A stretch of DNA of 64,000 nucleotides, from NCBI GenBank assembly GCA_958510875.1, contig OY294068.1, positions 79,169,978 to 79,233,977 of the forward strand, in the 5' to 3' direction. Below are positions 10,261 through 23,588 of the stretch, piece by piece (the first letter of the stretch is position 1; each line of letters starts with the position of its first letter). A program made the position numbers and the translations under genes. Origin of the DNA: Endomychus coccineus (Eukaryota; Arthropoda; Insecta; Coleoptera; Endomychidae). The notes below the pieces were generated by a model. That model had not been told where the DNA came from, did no database searches, and saw only the letters and a program-made list of their open reading frames with translations.

Positions 10261-12060
10261 ATCAGTTACCAACATTATTTATTGTTAATTATTTTTGAAT
10301 TGTATTCTACTACTTATTATTTTGTTCAGAATGATAGTAGTTATTTTGAATCGTGATCAAAATGTGTCTTCTTTTATCATCTGTACATCTGTACATTGAA
10401 TTTTATAAATGTTCATTCCTATTTTCGTTCTATTCGTTTTAAAGTAAACATGTTGTAAACATTACTCAATAGATATATTTTATCATTATTGATCTATAGA
10501 ATAGTTATTTATGAACATATCCTGATTTATATAGTTTCTGTTGTGATTGCGATATCTTATGTTTTTTTTAAATAATGAATAGTGAACTAATAATTCATGA
10601 GATTCGTCCTCAAAATAGCAACAACAACAGTTTTAAGCCATTTAAGAAATGAGCTTTATATTGAGATCACTATTTTTCCAAATATAATTTAGTCCAATAG
10701 CAGAGAACTATAATCTGTTTGAGGGAAATGAAATAGTAAGACAAAAATACCGGATTATATTTTATTAGTGGTGTGAAGGGATTGTGTTATTGATGGCTGG
10801 AGCAGCAACAGTTGAGGTGAGGTAAGATGAATTGATGACAATCCATAACAACACATCAAAATATCACAGCAAAACGAAATACTACAATACTGGTTTTACT
10901 TTTGGTGATTGGTGAAATTTACTCAATTCTGTTTTTCTTACTGAATGATGGATATAACCTTTTTCGGCGTCTTGTCTTTCAATCCAGGATATGCATCGAT
11001 GTTTTTCTTTTCAAGGTTACTGCTAGGATAGTTGCGATCAGATGTTATGTATTTTCTAAAGGCCTGTCTGACAACTTACTTTGTTGGTGTGGGCCACGAT
11101 TTCCTTTTTGAAGCTATTCGAAAAATATGTTACGAATAAGAGAACAATTTTATGAAAAGGGTGGACTAAATATAAATAAGTTTTGTAAAGATTATATATA
11201 TAAATTAATAAGAATATTTATCATGGAGAGAATCACAATATTAATTTCACAAGCCGTACAGTCCAGTCAGCCTAGGAAATCTTTTGGTTTTTTTTGGTCG
11301 ATCCTCAAATTTAGTCATATTATATGTTTTTTGAGTCGCTGATCAAGATGGTTGAAATTTGGATTTATCCTGCCACTTCACGAACTACGGCCATTTTTTT
11401 AACCTAAATAAGGCCATTTTTCAGTTTTTTGCGTCTTTAGAAAAAACTGCATTTTCTGGAAAAATGTTTCAAACAAAAGTTGTCAGAAAAGTTAATCCAC
11501 AAATTTTGGAGCCAGTAAAAAGTTGATCGGGGGCCATTTAATGTATTTTTTATGATAACGCAAAATTGAGTATATTATCGAGAGTTTGTGGTTTTTGGAG
11601 ACGAAATACTCAAGTTCTTAACCTGAAACTAAATTCGTTCGAAAGAATTCAATGTTCTTCACGTAATAAGCAAAATTCATGCACTTTGGTTCAAGGACAA
11701 TACTTTGGCATCATTTTGAAAATTTGGAAAAATCCAAATTTTTTGAGGTTAGAAATTTGTCACGAAATCCGAATTCTAGGCTCTATTAGAGGTTGCCATA
11801 ACGGCCATTTTGGGCTCAAGCAGATCGAGTTTGGTTGAGTGAAAGTGGAGATATCTTGTGAATTGCGATTTGGTCTATAGTGGGCCGGATTGTGGCCCAA
11901 TTGTCAAAAACTTTACTCCGACTGAAAGATAATTATTTCAATTATCTAAGTTTAAAATAAATAGCGAATTCTGACTGAATCCAGAAAAGCAAAATTTGTC
12001 TTGTAAAAATAACGCTGAATATCATACATCAGCATTGAAAGCAAGTCAGTAATATCAGAT
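10261..12060. other. AT-rich non-coding stretch
   Basis: I see no supported gene. 11250-11900 has the feel of an old non-autonomous repeat (runs such as ggccattttt occur several times) but no termini are clear. Open frames here (69-90 codons) match nothing I know. Confidence 0.5.
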
Positions 12061-12067
12061 TCCGCGC

Positions 12068-14407
12068 TCGAAACTTGTTTTTTTTTAATATTTAAAATTT
12101 CTTATACTTTTAATATAACAAACTCTTCTCTAGAAAGGATCATTAGAAGAGTCACAATTTTTCTAAGTAACTTGGCTATGCAAGTGATGATATGGCCAAG
12201 CAATGAAGTAAAGGTTGAAATTTTAGAGCTAACGGTTTTCCAAATGTAATTGGAGCTATTGATGGAAGCCACATAAAAATTGATAAGCCAGAGCATGAAT
12301 CAGATACATATATCAATAGGGAAGGCTATTACTCCATTCAGGTAAGTTAATGTTAAGATAAAGTAATAAAATAATTGTTGGGTGCCAAATGTAAGCTACA
12401 CAATTTCCACCTTCCCTTGATTGTAAATTAATCAAAAAGATAAATTTACCCAAGTTACTAATATTTCCCAAACTAGCTCAAATTCGTGGTTGTTCGGCCC
12501 TTTACGTTAACAATAATGATACTTGCCCTATTACTTTTTAAACAACAAACCCTGGGCGCCACCACGAGTTAAAAAAGAAGAATTTCAGGCTGTTATTAAT
12601 AAAGAAATGAGCATCATTGAATTGGTAGTAAGTTAAAAGGAAAAGAAACAAAGCATATAAAAACAATAAAAAATATATTCAATTATTAATGAACAATATG
12701 AAACTAGTTATACCAACTCGCATGCCCGTTCGGGGCACCGATATGAAACTGAAACAATTGTAAATGAAGGTAATCAATCTACTTTGACTCAGCAATTACG
12801 ACCAGCATCTAATTTATCATGGTAATGAAAGTTGCAACAGAGATATTAAAATTACTCACCTGTGTTCCTCCTGTGGTCCGGATGATGGCTCCGCGGGGTC
12901 TCTAGCAGTGCATTGGATCCAATATCCTCCTATCGAAAAACAAAGAAAATACAAGAGTAGGATGTCCACAAGAGCAGTAAAATTTAATATGTGCAATGGC
13001 TCAGTATTGACGCTGTGAATAGCTGAGTTAAGCTAGAAAAATCTTGATAGGTGAAGCCAAGATAAATTACGATTACAATTACAAATTAAATTAATATGTG
13101 ACAATTATTCAGAATTTACTACAATTTTAACAAAATGAATTTAAACAAGGTTAGAGAAAAATGAATTAAGTTCGAAGTTAGATATGAGTTAAAGTTCAGA
13201 GATTCCTAGAACCACGTGGGTGGATTTCGTATTATTAGGACTCTTTATTATGATTACGGGATTGTTTAACAAGTCCCACGTTAACTCTATAATCGGAAGT
13301 GTTCGAAACAAGGCTCGTGGAATTATAAATATGGAGTGGTTAGTTCTAGTCCACCCTCTATATGTCTCGTACCTTTTCGATTTGGATAACGCTACGTTGT
13401 TCGTATTACGAAGAGTTCAAAGCAAAAAAATATACGATATATTAATCCCACGTGTATTTAGAAAATAGACTCAAGTGATTTGGCAAATTGAATAAATGAT
13501 AATATGAATGAAATTACAATATCTATAATCAAGAGATCTAGGTGCCTGTTATAAAGAAACAATCAAAGTTTTGTATAAATCAGAGTAAGCCTGATTATGA
13601 ATGAAATATTAAAGATTCAATGCTACTCAAAAAAACAATTTAATAACTTTGACAGACCTTGTCTACACATAAATACCAAAGATGGTTAGTTATCAACCGC
13701 AACCGGTTTTATTCCGAGTCTCCCTTCCTAATTAATAATTCGGATGTGGTGGCAACAATATAGTGTTTGTTGAATCCGCACCGTATTAATTGAATACAGT
13801 TAACTATATCATTTAAGAGTTCTTTAATTGGGAGGAAGTTCAAAGATATAAAACCAAATTATTATAGCTTTCTATCATGATAATGATTTGTAACGATATA
13901 TTCAAAAGTGGGATCGTTACACTATGTAGGTATCTATACAATTTTTTTAGATGCTAGTTGTCTGTGATAAATCTTGTAAAATAAGAGACATTTTTGTTGG
14001 ATACCCAGGATCTGTTCATGATAAGAGTGTCTCGCAATTCAGAGATTTTTCAAACTCTGCCTGCAAAATGTGGACAGTATTTTTTACTTGGAGATAGTGG
14101 TTACCCCCTGCAGCCTAATTTATTGACACCTTTCAAGGATCGAGGACAGCTTACTGAGAGACAATCGTACTATAATGTAGAGTTAGCTAGAAATCGCTAT
14201 GTAATTGAGCATTGCTTCGGCATACTAAAGCAAACATTTAGACAATTGTACCATGTCAAATTGAGAAAAATTGAGTATATTGTTCATTTAATAAGAGCAG
14301 CTTGGGTTTTACACAATTTAGCCCTGAATGAAGAATTTGTTGTGGAAGCCAGGGAGGATGAAGAGATGGGAACAGATATGCTCGTAGAATTAGAGATGCT
14401 GTTGTAA
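12068..14407 (+). pseudogene. Second HARBI1-like Harbinger transposase, two exons
   Basis: The first part (12110-12341) reads SLERIIRRVTIFLSNLA and, after a frameshift near 12225, NGFPNVIGAIDGSHIKIDKP, the first catalytic Asp of a Harbinger nuclease. It ends YYSIQ at a good donor (CAG|GTAAGT). The acceptor is tttttttag|ATG at 13950, continuing with DIFVGYPGSVHDK (second Asp). A second frameshift near 14025 leads into the frame with LLGDSGYPLQPNLLTPF and YVIEHCFGILKQTFRQL, then WVLHNLALN. The intron is 1609 bp, unusually long, and may hold a nested LTR. Two frameshifts make it non-functional as read. Confidence 0.85.
12744..13917 (-). repeat. Candidate solo LTR inside the Harbinger intron
   Basis: Read on minus, the block starts TGTAACGATCCCAC and ends close to a CGGTGCCCCGAACGGGC stretch that looks like a tRNA primer-binding site. 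This would be an LTR plus a few bases beyond it. No coding sequence. I could not confirm a target duplication, so the call is tentative. Confidence 0.3.
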
Positions 14408-14625
14408 ATACTTTACTCTAATAGGTTTATTAATGTTCATGAAATTTACTTGTATAATAAATGTCTTTATTATTATTCTTATTTAATTTAGTGGAGGATT
14501 AACAGGAGTAATATTATCAACAACTTAACCTCATAATATATTAATATTTTAATAAAATATACTTACAAAATAGACCTTATTATCAAAATTTAACTTTCTC
14601 ACTCTCAAAAAAGGAACTTGAAATA

Positions 14626-15572
14626 TCACATTTGATAACAAAAGCACATTTCATACATATTATTAGTATTAGCATGAAATGGTATGATTAAAAATCTGAA
14701 AAAGATGTCAAAATAACTACTTGTAAACAACTTATTTCTGTATACTTTGGCAACTACAGCTTTTCTGTAGTAAAGCTTTTTTTTTCTGGCTATTTCATTC
14801 CTTTCTTTAAGCAAATGCATAGCTTTTACATGAACATTGCGAAGAAATTCAAGCCTTTTTTCTTGATAGATTAATTTATCCTGTCTTATTTGCTCTAAGA
14901 CAGATTTCGGTTTCTTGATCGCTTTTTTCCTTAAAATTTCTCCCTTGTTAACAATATTTGAGTTTGGTAAGACTGTCGTTTCCAGATTTTTTTGATCCGA
15001 GACGTTCCCTGACTCACTCTGATTCATCAAATCTGAAGGAATATGCTTGGTTTCTGATGCCAGCACAATTTCAGGATGCACACTTCTTTTCTTGCCATAA
15101 ACCATGTCCATTTCCTCCGCAAATTCGAAATATTTCCTTCCACGACCAGTCAATTTTTTATTATCCACCCACTTCTTATAATTAAGTTCAAGCACTTTCC
15201 ATCAATTTTCAACATTTTTAGAAGATACTTCTATCTCTAATAGTTGCGACATCGCTGTTGCAATGACTTCCCACATACATTTAAAGTTTTAATTTTCATG
15301 GTTCCTACTTTCAGACGATATTTCTGATAAAAATCGATCAATAGTTTCGTACTATTTGATGTCCACCCGTCAAAACCACTGGTGGTAGGTGAATTTAGTA
15401 GATTACTATCGAAAGAATCAATAACAAAACACTGTACTGCTGCAATAAACAAAAGACCCAAATTAGATATAAAATGTAGTAGATAGTAGTTATAATAACG
15501 TATAAAATTTGAAAAATTGAACAATACCTTCAATTCCTTCCATTTTGAAATATTCGAAATCTTAAAAACCAC
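14626..15572 (-). pseudogene. Second Harbinger partner: Myb/SANT-like protein
   Basis: Two adjoining minus-strand frames make up a DNA-binding protein. 15440-15240 gives DGWTSNSTKLLIDFYQKYRLKVG, the tryptophan-rich start of a Myb/SANT-like domain. 15195-14626 continues RWKVLELNYKKWVDNKKLTGRGRKYFEF and then a linker and a basic helical tail (RQDKLIYQEKRLEFLRNVHVKAM). Frames change near 15237. It is convergent with the Harbinger nuclease at 12068-14407, the usual arrangement, so the two form one element of about 3.5 kb or more. Confidence 0.75.
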
Positions 15573-15714
15573 TCAAAAGTTCTCGATTTATAGGAACTTG
15601 TTCATTATAAGATGTAATACGTATATTCGATGAATTTATTACGTATGATGGGAATTCAGGTAGGTAGGTGGCCTACAACATGTTTTTAGGATTTATTATC
15701 AAGTTCAACTCTGG

Positions 15715-15940
15715 ATGGATAATAAAACAATTGATCCAACAAAATGGGGTTTGAGAAATAGTCGAAATAGACTAACTCCTATACACACAGAAAAAAATGT
15801 TGGTCGTGATGACTTACTTAAGATAATTTCTTGTGCTTGCAAAGGTAAATGTTCTTGTAAAAAAATAAGGTTACCTTGCAGCCCATTATACAAACATTGT
15901 TAAGGTGGAAACTGCGCTAATTGTGCTGAGTCTATTCGAT
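15715..15940 (+). pseudogene. CXC (tesmin-like) cysteine-motif relic
   Basis: The open frame reads DPTKWGLR, then LLKIISCACKGKCSCKKIRLPCSPLYKHC, a stop (TAA at 15901), then NCANCAES in the same frame. The C.C..C.C....LPC..C pattern resembles the short CXC motif found at the C-terminus of a transposon-linked protein family in insects. An Asp/Asn-rich low-complexity stretch follows to about 16070. It is an orphan fragment, and the parent element is unknown. Confidence 0.5.
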
Positions 15941-16581
15941 GATGATGATTTTGTTAAGTGCATGAATGTAAATGAAAATGATGACGATAATAACGATGTC
16001 GATGACACAAACAATAATGAAATTTCACTCAACACTGATGATTATGATGATCATAATAATACATAACATCTTTAGTGATTTTTTCTATAGTGATAACGAA
16101 GATAAGATCATCGACACATTATGTACTCCAGATTGTACGATCAATAGCATGATGATAATCTATGTTTTGAGTTCTTTACAAGTGGAAGCTGCCAGGCGGA
16201 CATCTTCATGGGATGGAGGAGTTAGAGTTTCGAAATTGGAGGAGAAAATTCTCTTAATAGCATGTCTTTCAGGAGTGATTCATGTCATTTTTCTTCTAAT
16301 GATCCCTCGTTTGCCAACTGTAACAAAATCAAAAATATAGACTCGAATATTGTTCGTGAATTCGTGTTTTCAAATAATACACTAAAAATGCAATACAATA
16401 CCATGAAACTAAAATACACTTATCATATAATCGACGTCTTTTCCCAGTGACTTCGAAGCTGTCTTCTTGATCACTGCTAGAATTGAAAAGACAGTATTCA
16501 CTGCTATCGCTGTTATTTTCATCAATGATAGGTTGGACAGGCGTGGCGGAATAGCCTTTTGTTCAAGCAGACTAGCAGGTT

Positions 16582-18110
16582 CTAGAAAAAAGGACCTCTC
16601 ATTAAAAATGGAATCATCGTTGCTATTAAAACTGTGATGAGTGTACATAGTTGTAGGGAAGGGACTATTACTGCCAGAAGTGAGTCCACCTCATGAGTCG
16701 AAGAAACATCACTACTTCCAGAAGTTGGGGGAGCATCCTTGCCAGAAGTTGAGGAAAAATCCTTGCCAGAAGTTGGAGTTACTGAAATACCTGCCTTCGA
16801 ACGGGAGACACTACTTCTGATGACATTCGGAGTAACACCTTGAGTAGATACCAATAGTTTTGACATATTAAGGATATCTTTGTGCAGTACTGGCTGCCTA
16901 TAATAGTCCTTGTGTATTTTATCAGCATGCCTCATATAATTTTGCAGACTTTCAATATCATCACTATTCAAATTCAATGTCATCGAATGTGTGGCAATGT
17001 TCTTTCTCAAATTGGTCGCTCTCAAACTTTTGGGATCTTTTGCACCGCATTTGCTGTAATATTCTAACATCAAATCAGTCGCTAGAACCTGACGAAATGT
17101 GGAAAATTTTCCAGTTTGAGGTAAAGCAAATATTTATGGATTTTTCTGGTCAACCCCAGCCGTATCTCTGTACTTGAGTATCATTTTGATGCATTTGTGC
17201 ATCGTCGTATGAGGGAGAACCGGTACACCTCTCTCTACTTTTCCTCTTATAGAGAATCCGACATATTGGGCTACTCTTTGTCTTCCTTCCTCCGCAAGAT
17301 GCTCTAGAAGGCTTCGAAATCGTATCCAATTACCAGTTGTTCGTAACATTTGTCCCTATTTTCATCGACATATTTGGTTATCTTGCATTTTCGACAACAT
17401 GACAGCCTTATCCCTTTAGTGAGCCAGCCTACTCTCGTGAGCTCTTTTGTTAACTTCTCCAGGCATCAAAGTATTGATGAGTTCCTTGAAATTTTTTGCG
17501 TCTTTTTTCGATTGTTTGATATACTCTGAAATATACAGTATGATTATAGATTTCAAACTGGTAACTATGGTAGTGATTTTGGTTGGTTTTTTATACTTTG
17601 CAGTTATTTTGTTGAAGTTTCCAATATCATTTAATACCTTGACGATATTGTCAAAATGGCGTGGTTTTATATTGTCCTTGAATTCTTTGATGGTATTGTC
17701 GAGTTCACGAATTCTGAGAAATACTTCTACCATATGTGATAGCCTAGTTTTTAACATCGCATAATGCTGTTGCGATCTATATTTCATGCATAGGTTATTT
17801 CCATATATAATGAGAAGACTGTCGAAGCAAATAATTTCTTTTGTTGGTTCGTTTCTGAAGGTAGAGAATATTTTTTCCTTCACGGTGGCATTCGCATTGA
17901 CATGTAATCTTTTCGATATAGCCAAAGTTGATATTCTAATCGATATGGAGGTGTCATTTGGATCACTATTGTTAGCAGTACAAGAAGTGATGATTTCTTG
18001 ATTTCCAAAAGCTACTAAGTTTCCGTTCCTCCTGAGCTGTAATAATAATTTCTTTTTATTAGAGTCGTTTTTCGAAAAGGAACAATATTCTCTAACTTCA
18101 GGTTGTTCTC
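16582..18110 (-). pseudogene. Tyrosine-recombinase-like protein (Crypton-like), broken
   Basis: Minus-strand frames in order: 18100-17416 (QLRRNGNLVAFGN, then IIYGNNLCMKYRSQQHYAMLKTRLSHM and a helical region); a break; 17349-17134 (RGKVERGVPVLPHTTMHKCI); a break; 17073-16582 (SLRATNLRKNIATHSMTL, then YMRHADKIHKDYYRQP). The last block looks like the catalytic end of a tyrosine recombinase, with an Arg-rich motif and H....YY. Similar proteins occur in insects and cnidarians next to Crypton-like or orphan recombinase elements. Three or more frame breaks make it dead. A run of (S/P)TSGKD repeats (16720-16800) follows the catalytic block. The superfamily assignment is tentative. Confidence 0.55.
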
Positions 18111-18123
18111 TGATACAGTCTCC

Positions 18124-19120
18124 TCATATTAGTTCGCTTTTCTCCACAAAACTTGCATCGGCTTGGTTTGTTCGGGCGTAATCTAGCCTTTTTACTGTTG
18201 AATCAGAAATTGGTTTATTGGTGATAGTAATCGGTTCTTTGATTTCCGTTGTAGTAGCAGTAGAACCAGGGACAATAGTGAAATCATCTAGTTGTTGAGG
18301 AGTCAAAGGGAATGGCATACCGTATGGGATTGGCCGTATCAACAATTGTTGATAGATTAGATGGTGAAATATTTATGGAATTCGCTGATAGACGAGATGA
18401 TGAAAAATTTATGGGATTGGGCTATGGACGAGATGGTGGAGAATTCATAGGAACAGCCTTCCGAATGGCAATCAGTGATGGCGGAGAATTACTCGCAATG
18501 TAATTGTGAGGTAATGATGGTGGAGATATGAGGTCAGTGATGGGACGACCTGTCATGATTTCTGAATCATTTGAAGTCTCGGTGGGCATTAGAAAGTTTG
18601 AGATCGCATTAGTAATTTGTTCAGTTACATCTACCCTAAGGATCACTAGATTCTCTTTATATTGTTCATGAACATTTTTGTAAGCATGTGGTTAGTGGTC
18701 ATAGATATTGGCGACTTTTATTGGTTAGAGCAGCTTCTTGTAGGATACTATATCGTCTTCATTTGTTTCTAGAACATCGTTAACTTCTGGTGGATCAAAG
18801 TTATTGAAGATTTTCTTCTGTTTGAGCAAATTCCTGTTTATTGGTTCGAGCAGCTTTTTGGGGATTACTATATCGTCTTCATGTGGTTCGAGAACATCGT
18901 AACCTTGTGGTAGATCAAAGTTATTGGAAAGTTTCTTCGGTTTACACAAATTCCTATTCACTGATTTCAGCAGCTTCTTAGGGGTTACTATATGGTCCCC
19001 ATGTGGTTCGTGAACATCATAAACTTCTGGGGGATCAAGGGTATTGAAGTTTCTTCGGTTAGAGCAAATACTTGGCGTCAAGTTTCTCTGTAGATTTAGG
19101 CATACTAGGCAATACTTCAA
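18124..19120 (-). pseudogene. N-terminal repeat and proline-rich segments upstream of the recombinase
   Basis: 19120-18725 encodes 131 residues starting MKYCLVCLN and dominated by a 40-residue repeat (listed separately). 18646-18422 and 18345-18124 are Pro/Ser/Thr-rich (ISPPSLPHNYI, PYGMPFPLTPQQLDDF). All are on the same strand as the recombinase at 16582-18110 and directly upstream, so they may be its N-terminal region in broken frames or a separate protein of the same element. I do not recognise a domain. Confidence 0.4.
18727..19086 (-). repeat. Three tandem copies of a 120-bp (40-codon) repeat
   Basis: Each copy encodes RN(F/L)..(K)K..NNFD.P..YDVLEPHEDDIV.PKKLL.PIN with moderate divergence. 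The DNA copies share gtggttcgagaacatcgt and similar runs. The reading frame is preserved across all three units, which suggests expansion while the gene was translated. Confidence 0.85.
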
Positions 19121-19211
19121 AAAAAAATTATGATTCGATTAATAAATATTGGAACAAACTTATCCTTCACATTATAAATAAAAAATAATCACCCTTATTT
19201 ACTCAAGATTC

Positions 19212-19265
19212 TGTTAAAATACTGAGGACCTTCCAGTTACCAAGTAGCCCTCATCAGAGTAAACT
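19212..19265. repeat. Short dispersed repeat, copy 2
   Basis: Carries tactgaggacct and catcagagtaaac, as at 5157-5245, with the intervening accaagtagcc matching the inverted-end portion of that copy. Confidence 0.45.
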
Positions 19266-19839
19266 GAATTAGGAATCAAAATGTGTCTGTTTAAATACTA
19301 TTTGGGGATAATAATGCAAAGAAGGGGTTAACTCTCAGCTGTAGATGAATCGGAATTGGATAAATTGCTCTATGGCTTATAAATTTTCATCCCTTCTAAA
19401 TGAATTTTCGAGATATTTGCCGGTACTGTGTTCAGAGATAGTTATTGGCTGAAGCTGAATGTATGAGAACAATATTCCAAAAATAAGCGTAGGTACTTCA
19501 CCGCGTAACCTCGCAGTCCCAAGTGTGTTATATTTCTGTTGGTTTCGAAAATAACTAGCAAAATTCAATTTTATATAAATCAAAATATTTCAATGTTTCA
19601 ATATCAAGTAAACAGTGTATCCCAAATTGGTGATGTGTCTACCGCTATCTCGGAAACTATAAGAGTTAGGATTCAGATTATCGAAATGATGCATTTTTGA
19701 AAATACGATCAACTTTTTTATTTTCTAAACTTTTCATATTTGTTTAACACATTCTTATAGCAACTGTTCATGTCGGATACGATTTTATTTCGACGTTTCG
19801 GTTGTCTGTAAGAATCTTCAACTTTTAAATCATTCATGG

Positions 19840-20241
19840 GCACCATATTAGATTTTCATCTCAAAGATTTTTCGTATTGTATATGCTTGTAGGAACAGAA
19901 TATCGGAAAAGCTTCAATTTTTTTTCAGGAAAACTAAATTTCCTCGGACTTTTCTTTTCGGAACGTACATAAAGAACACGTAAGCAGTCTGTAAAATAAT
20001 TTTCATCAAAATCGTATTAGATTCTCATCTCAAAAATTTTTTATATTGTATAGGCTTGTAGGAACAGAATATCGGAAAAGATTTCATTTTTTTTCTGGAA
20101 AACTGCATTTCCGCAGTTTTCTTCTCGAAACGTACATGAGGAACACGTAAGTAGTCTGTAAAACAATTCTCATCAAAATCATATTAGATTTTCATCTCAA
20201 AGATTTTTTATATTGTATATGCTTGTAGGAACACGTAAGTA
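19840..20241 (+). repeat. Satellite array, about 168-bp unit, left part
   Basis: About two and a half units. Landmarks ttagat.ttcatctcaaa recur at 19848, 20017 and 20184, and each unit contains gcttgtaggaacagaatatc and cggaacgtacat..ggaacacgtaag. The third unit stops abruptly at 20241 and the array resumes at 38664. Confidence 0.88.
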
Positions 20242-20471
20242 CCCAGGTAGCAGACCGACGTTATTTTTACGTCCATAATTGGTAACTTATTACGTGATAA
20301 ATGTCAAAGTTGTGACATAACAATCACGTCGTAGTGACGGGAAAATGTCACAGCCCAAAGACGTCATATTTGTACGTCAAAACTACGGAATCTTGTTACG
20401 TATTTTTGATCTTACTATTACGTAAATCAGACGTTATATTGATGTAAAAGAAGAAGTTACAATAAAAAGTA

Positions 20472-21382
<911 letters not shown>

Positions 21383-21715
21383 TTTATTATTTATTGATTG
21401 ATTCCATTGATTATTTTATAATTTGATAATTTATAAAACTCTTTTATCAAAACTTGATGTTGACTTTTGAATAGAAGGTCATTAGAATTCATAATCGTTT
21501 TTAATGTTTTAAAAATGTTTTGAATTTCACAATATTTTGTATTTATAGACAGTAAAGAGAATAAACAGGTATAATTATTTAAGTAAAATAATGGCATTTT
21601 GAAAAGAATTTATTACGTACATTTGGTTTAAAAAGTATTGCTATACATTCAACTTCATTCTACCAATGCCCACTCGTGCTGGCATGTTTTTGAAATGTAC
21701 ATTTCGGTTTCACTT

Positions 21716-23588
21716 TCACCCTCCTTGGCCCTCCATGCATGCATTCGCCGTATTCCTTTTATTGCCGCAACATTTTTCCACTGGGTTTTTTTTGGTTTTT
21801 CTGAACTTCTGTATGTCACGATCTTTGAGTAATTTGACCGCCACATTTGGAGTATGATGCTGGACCACAGTTGCAAATGTTTCCGCATCTTGAATGCTAT
21901 CGATCAGCGTCTTTGACAAGTTGTGTTTCGTGGCTACGTGCTTGACGAGTCCGCCGATGCCATCACAGGCTCCTTTTCCATGACCAGTAGCAGAAAAAAT
22001 CCATTTCTTCTCATGTGGTGAATTTCTCATTTCGTGAAATTGGAATCTGTTTTTGAAATGACTAGCTGCGCCATCAGAAATTATTACTTCGCAAGATATA
22101 TCAATACCTGGATATCTGGCCTTTATGTCTTCTTTGATGTAGTTTATCGCGAACAATGCGTGAGCCGAGTCGTGTTCCTTGTCATTGCTCACAAGTGCAT
22201 AGCTCAAAGTCACCGAATTGAAGTAGCATACAGCAGTAAATATTGAAACTTGATCATTCTTCCAATGATGACCCTGAATTTCATCTTGTAAGATGACGGA
22301 CCAGTTTTCGGCAAAATCGATGTGAAGTAACAGTCGAGATGGAAATAACTTCGCCGCTTCTTTTTCTTCCCTGATGGCTTCCTGTTGGATTTGTTTTGAC
22401 TTCAAATGCGGGCTGGCTTTAAGGGTCCATTCCGCCAGCACATCGACGTATTTAGTGAGAGTCAGGGTTTTCTTGATCAAATTATTATCTTCCCAAAAGG
22501 CAAACAAAATTTCATCGTCTTCATTCGCCTGTGTGAATCCAAGAAATTCAAGATTGATGGCTGAAGCTCCTGGGCACGTCTTGCAGTTTTCGAAAATGCA
22601 CTGGTTGTCATCAGAACAAACAATGGCTGATAAAAACTTGTTTCGGAGTTCTTTGAGATTCTTGGTATCTTTGAATGTTTGTAAACCCATGGCCGCTGTC
22701 AATAATAAATCGAAGTTGGAACAATAGATGCACAAGCAAACCTCTTGAGTTGGGCAAGGAAGAACCCATTTTGGCTTGAGCGTGTAAAATTTTGTGAGAC
22801 CCAATTTTGAGTCTGGATAGGTTTCCTTGAACATTTGATATGTTTCCTTCACAGTCCGTGTCATAAATCTCTTCACTTTTTTCACGGCCACTCCATTTTC
22901 AATCACGGTTTTTATGTCCTTTTTGTTCGGGCTTTGTCGAGAGCAATTGAAGTCATCGTTCAGATAATATTCCATAGCCAGGTTCACCGTAGTCTCAGGA
23001 ACTGGGTGGCCAGAATAAACATCTCGTGTTGCGTAAGGTCCTTTTTGGGTAGATAAAATTCTTGCTTGTATTATCATGTAATTGGTAATCGTAGGAAACT
23101 TAGACATAATGTCCTCTTTTGACAAAACATGAATTGGGGCTGCTGTGAGAAGCAGCTGAAATCGTTTTACAACTCACCAGTGATGCTCTGAATGTTTTTA
23201 CCCACTGCTCACACATATTGCACTCCAATTCTTTTGGCGGTGATTTATTCTGTGATGAGGCGAACAATTCGCCACTCGATTGAGTCAGAGATTCGGAAGT
23301 AGTGCAATTTTCCGAAAGCGAAGCCGTTTCTTCCGTTGACGCCAATAATAACGATGAGAGTGACGTGTAGCAGTCGTTGCAAACTTCGTCGGAACTGTGA
23401 AGCACATTATTGGGGAACAATGGTTGCAAACGAACGGCCAATTCTGCAAGTGGACGAAATTTTCTCTTCTGAGATTCATAAACGGCCTTTTTATGGCTCT
23501 GTTCTAAATCCCGGCATCTTTTCTTTATAGGATATAGACTCATTCTGCCCAAAGTGTCGTGCGAATAAGTCTGAAATTTAAAAAACAC
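21716..23588 (-). pseudogene. Transposase-like protein, one frameshift
   Basis: The main frame (23125-21716, 469 residues) contains a helical N-terminal part, a cysteine-rich insert (CLCIYCSN, CIFENCKTCPG) and three acidic motifs: LLHIDFAENWS, VIISDGAASHFKN and GHGKGACDGIGG. These probably form a DDD/E catalytic site. The upstream frame (23588-23100, 162 residues) supplies the N-terminus with a second cysteine cluster (CNDC, CNMC). The two overlap in different phases, so a single frameshift near 23150 probably separates them; a 35-nt GT-AG stretch there is too short for an intron. The C-terminus is basic (FRKTKKNPVEK). It would act on the 812-bp repeats that flank it. Confidence 0.65.

Noticed and set aside
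13220..13468. 82-codon open frame with hydrophobic start
   Set aside because: Falls in the Harbinger intron / candidate LTR, with no known motif and no splice context.
15972..16340. Met/Ile-rich 122-codon frame
   Set aside because: An out-of-phase reading of an Asp/Asn-coding low-complexity stretch.
22374..22727. 117-codon plus-strand open frame
   Set aside because: Shadow of the transposase on the minus strand at 21716-23125.
23103..23180. Possible 35-nt intron joining the two transposase frames
   Set aside because: Too short for a spliceosomal intron, and the joined phase does not work; a frameshift is simpler.
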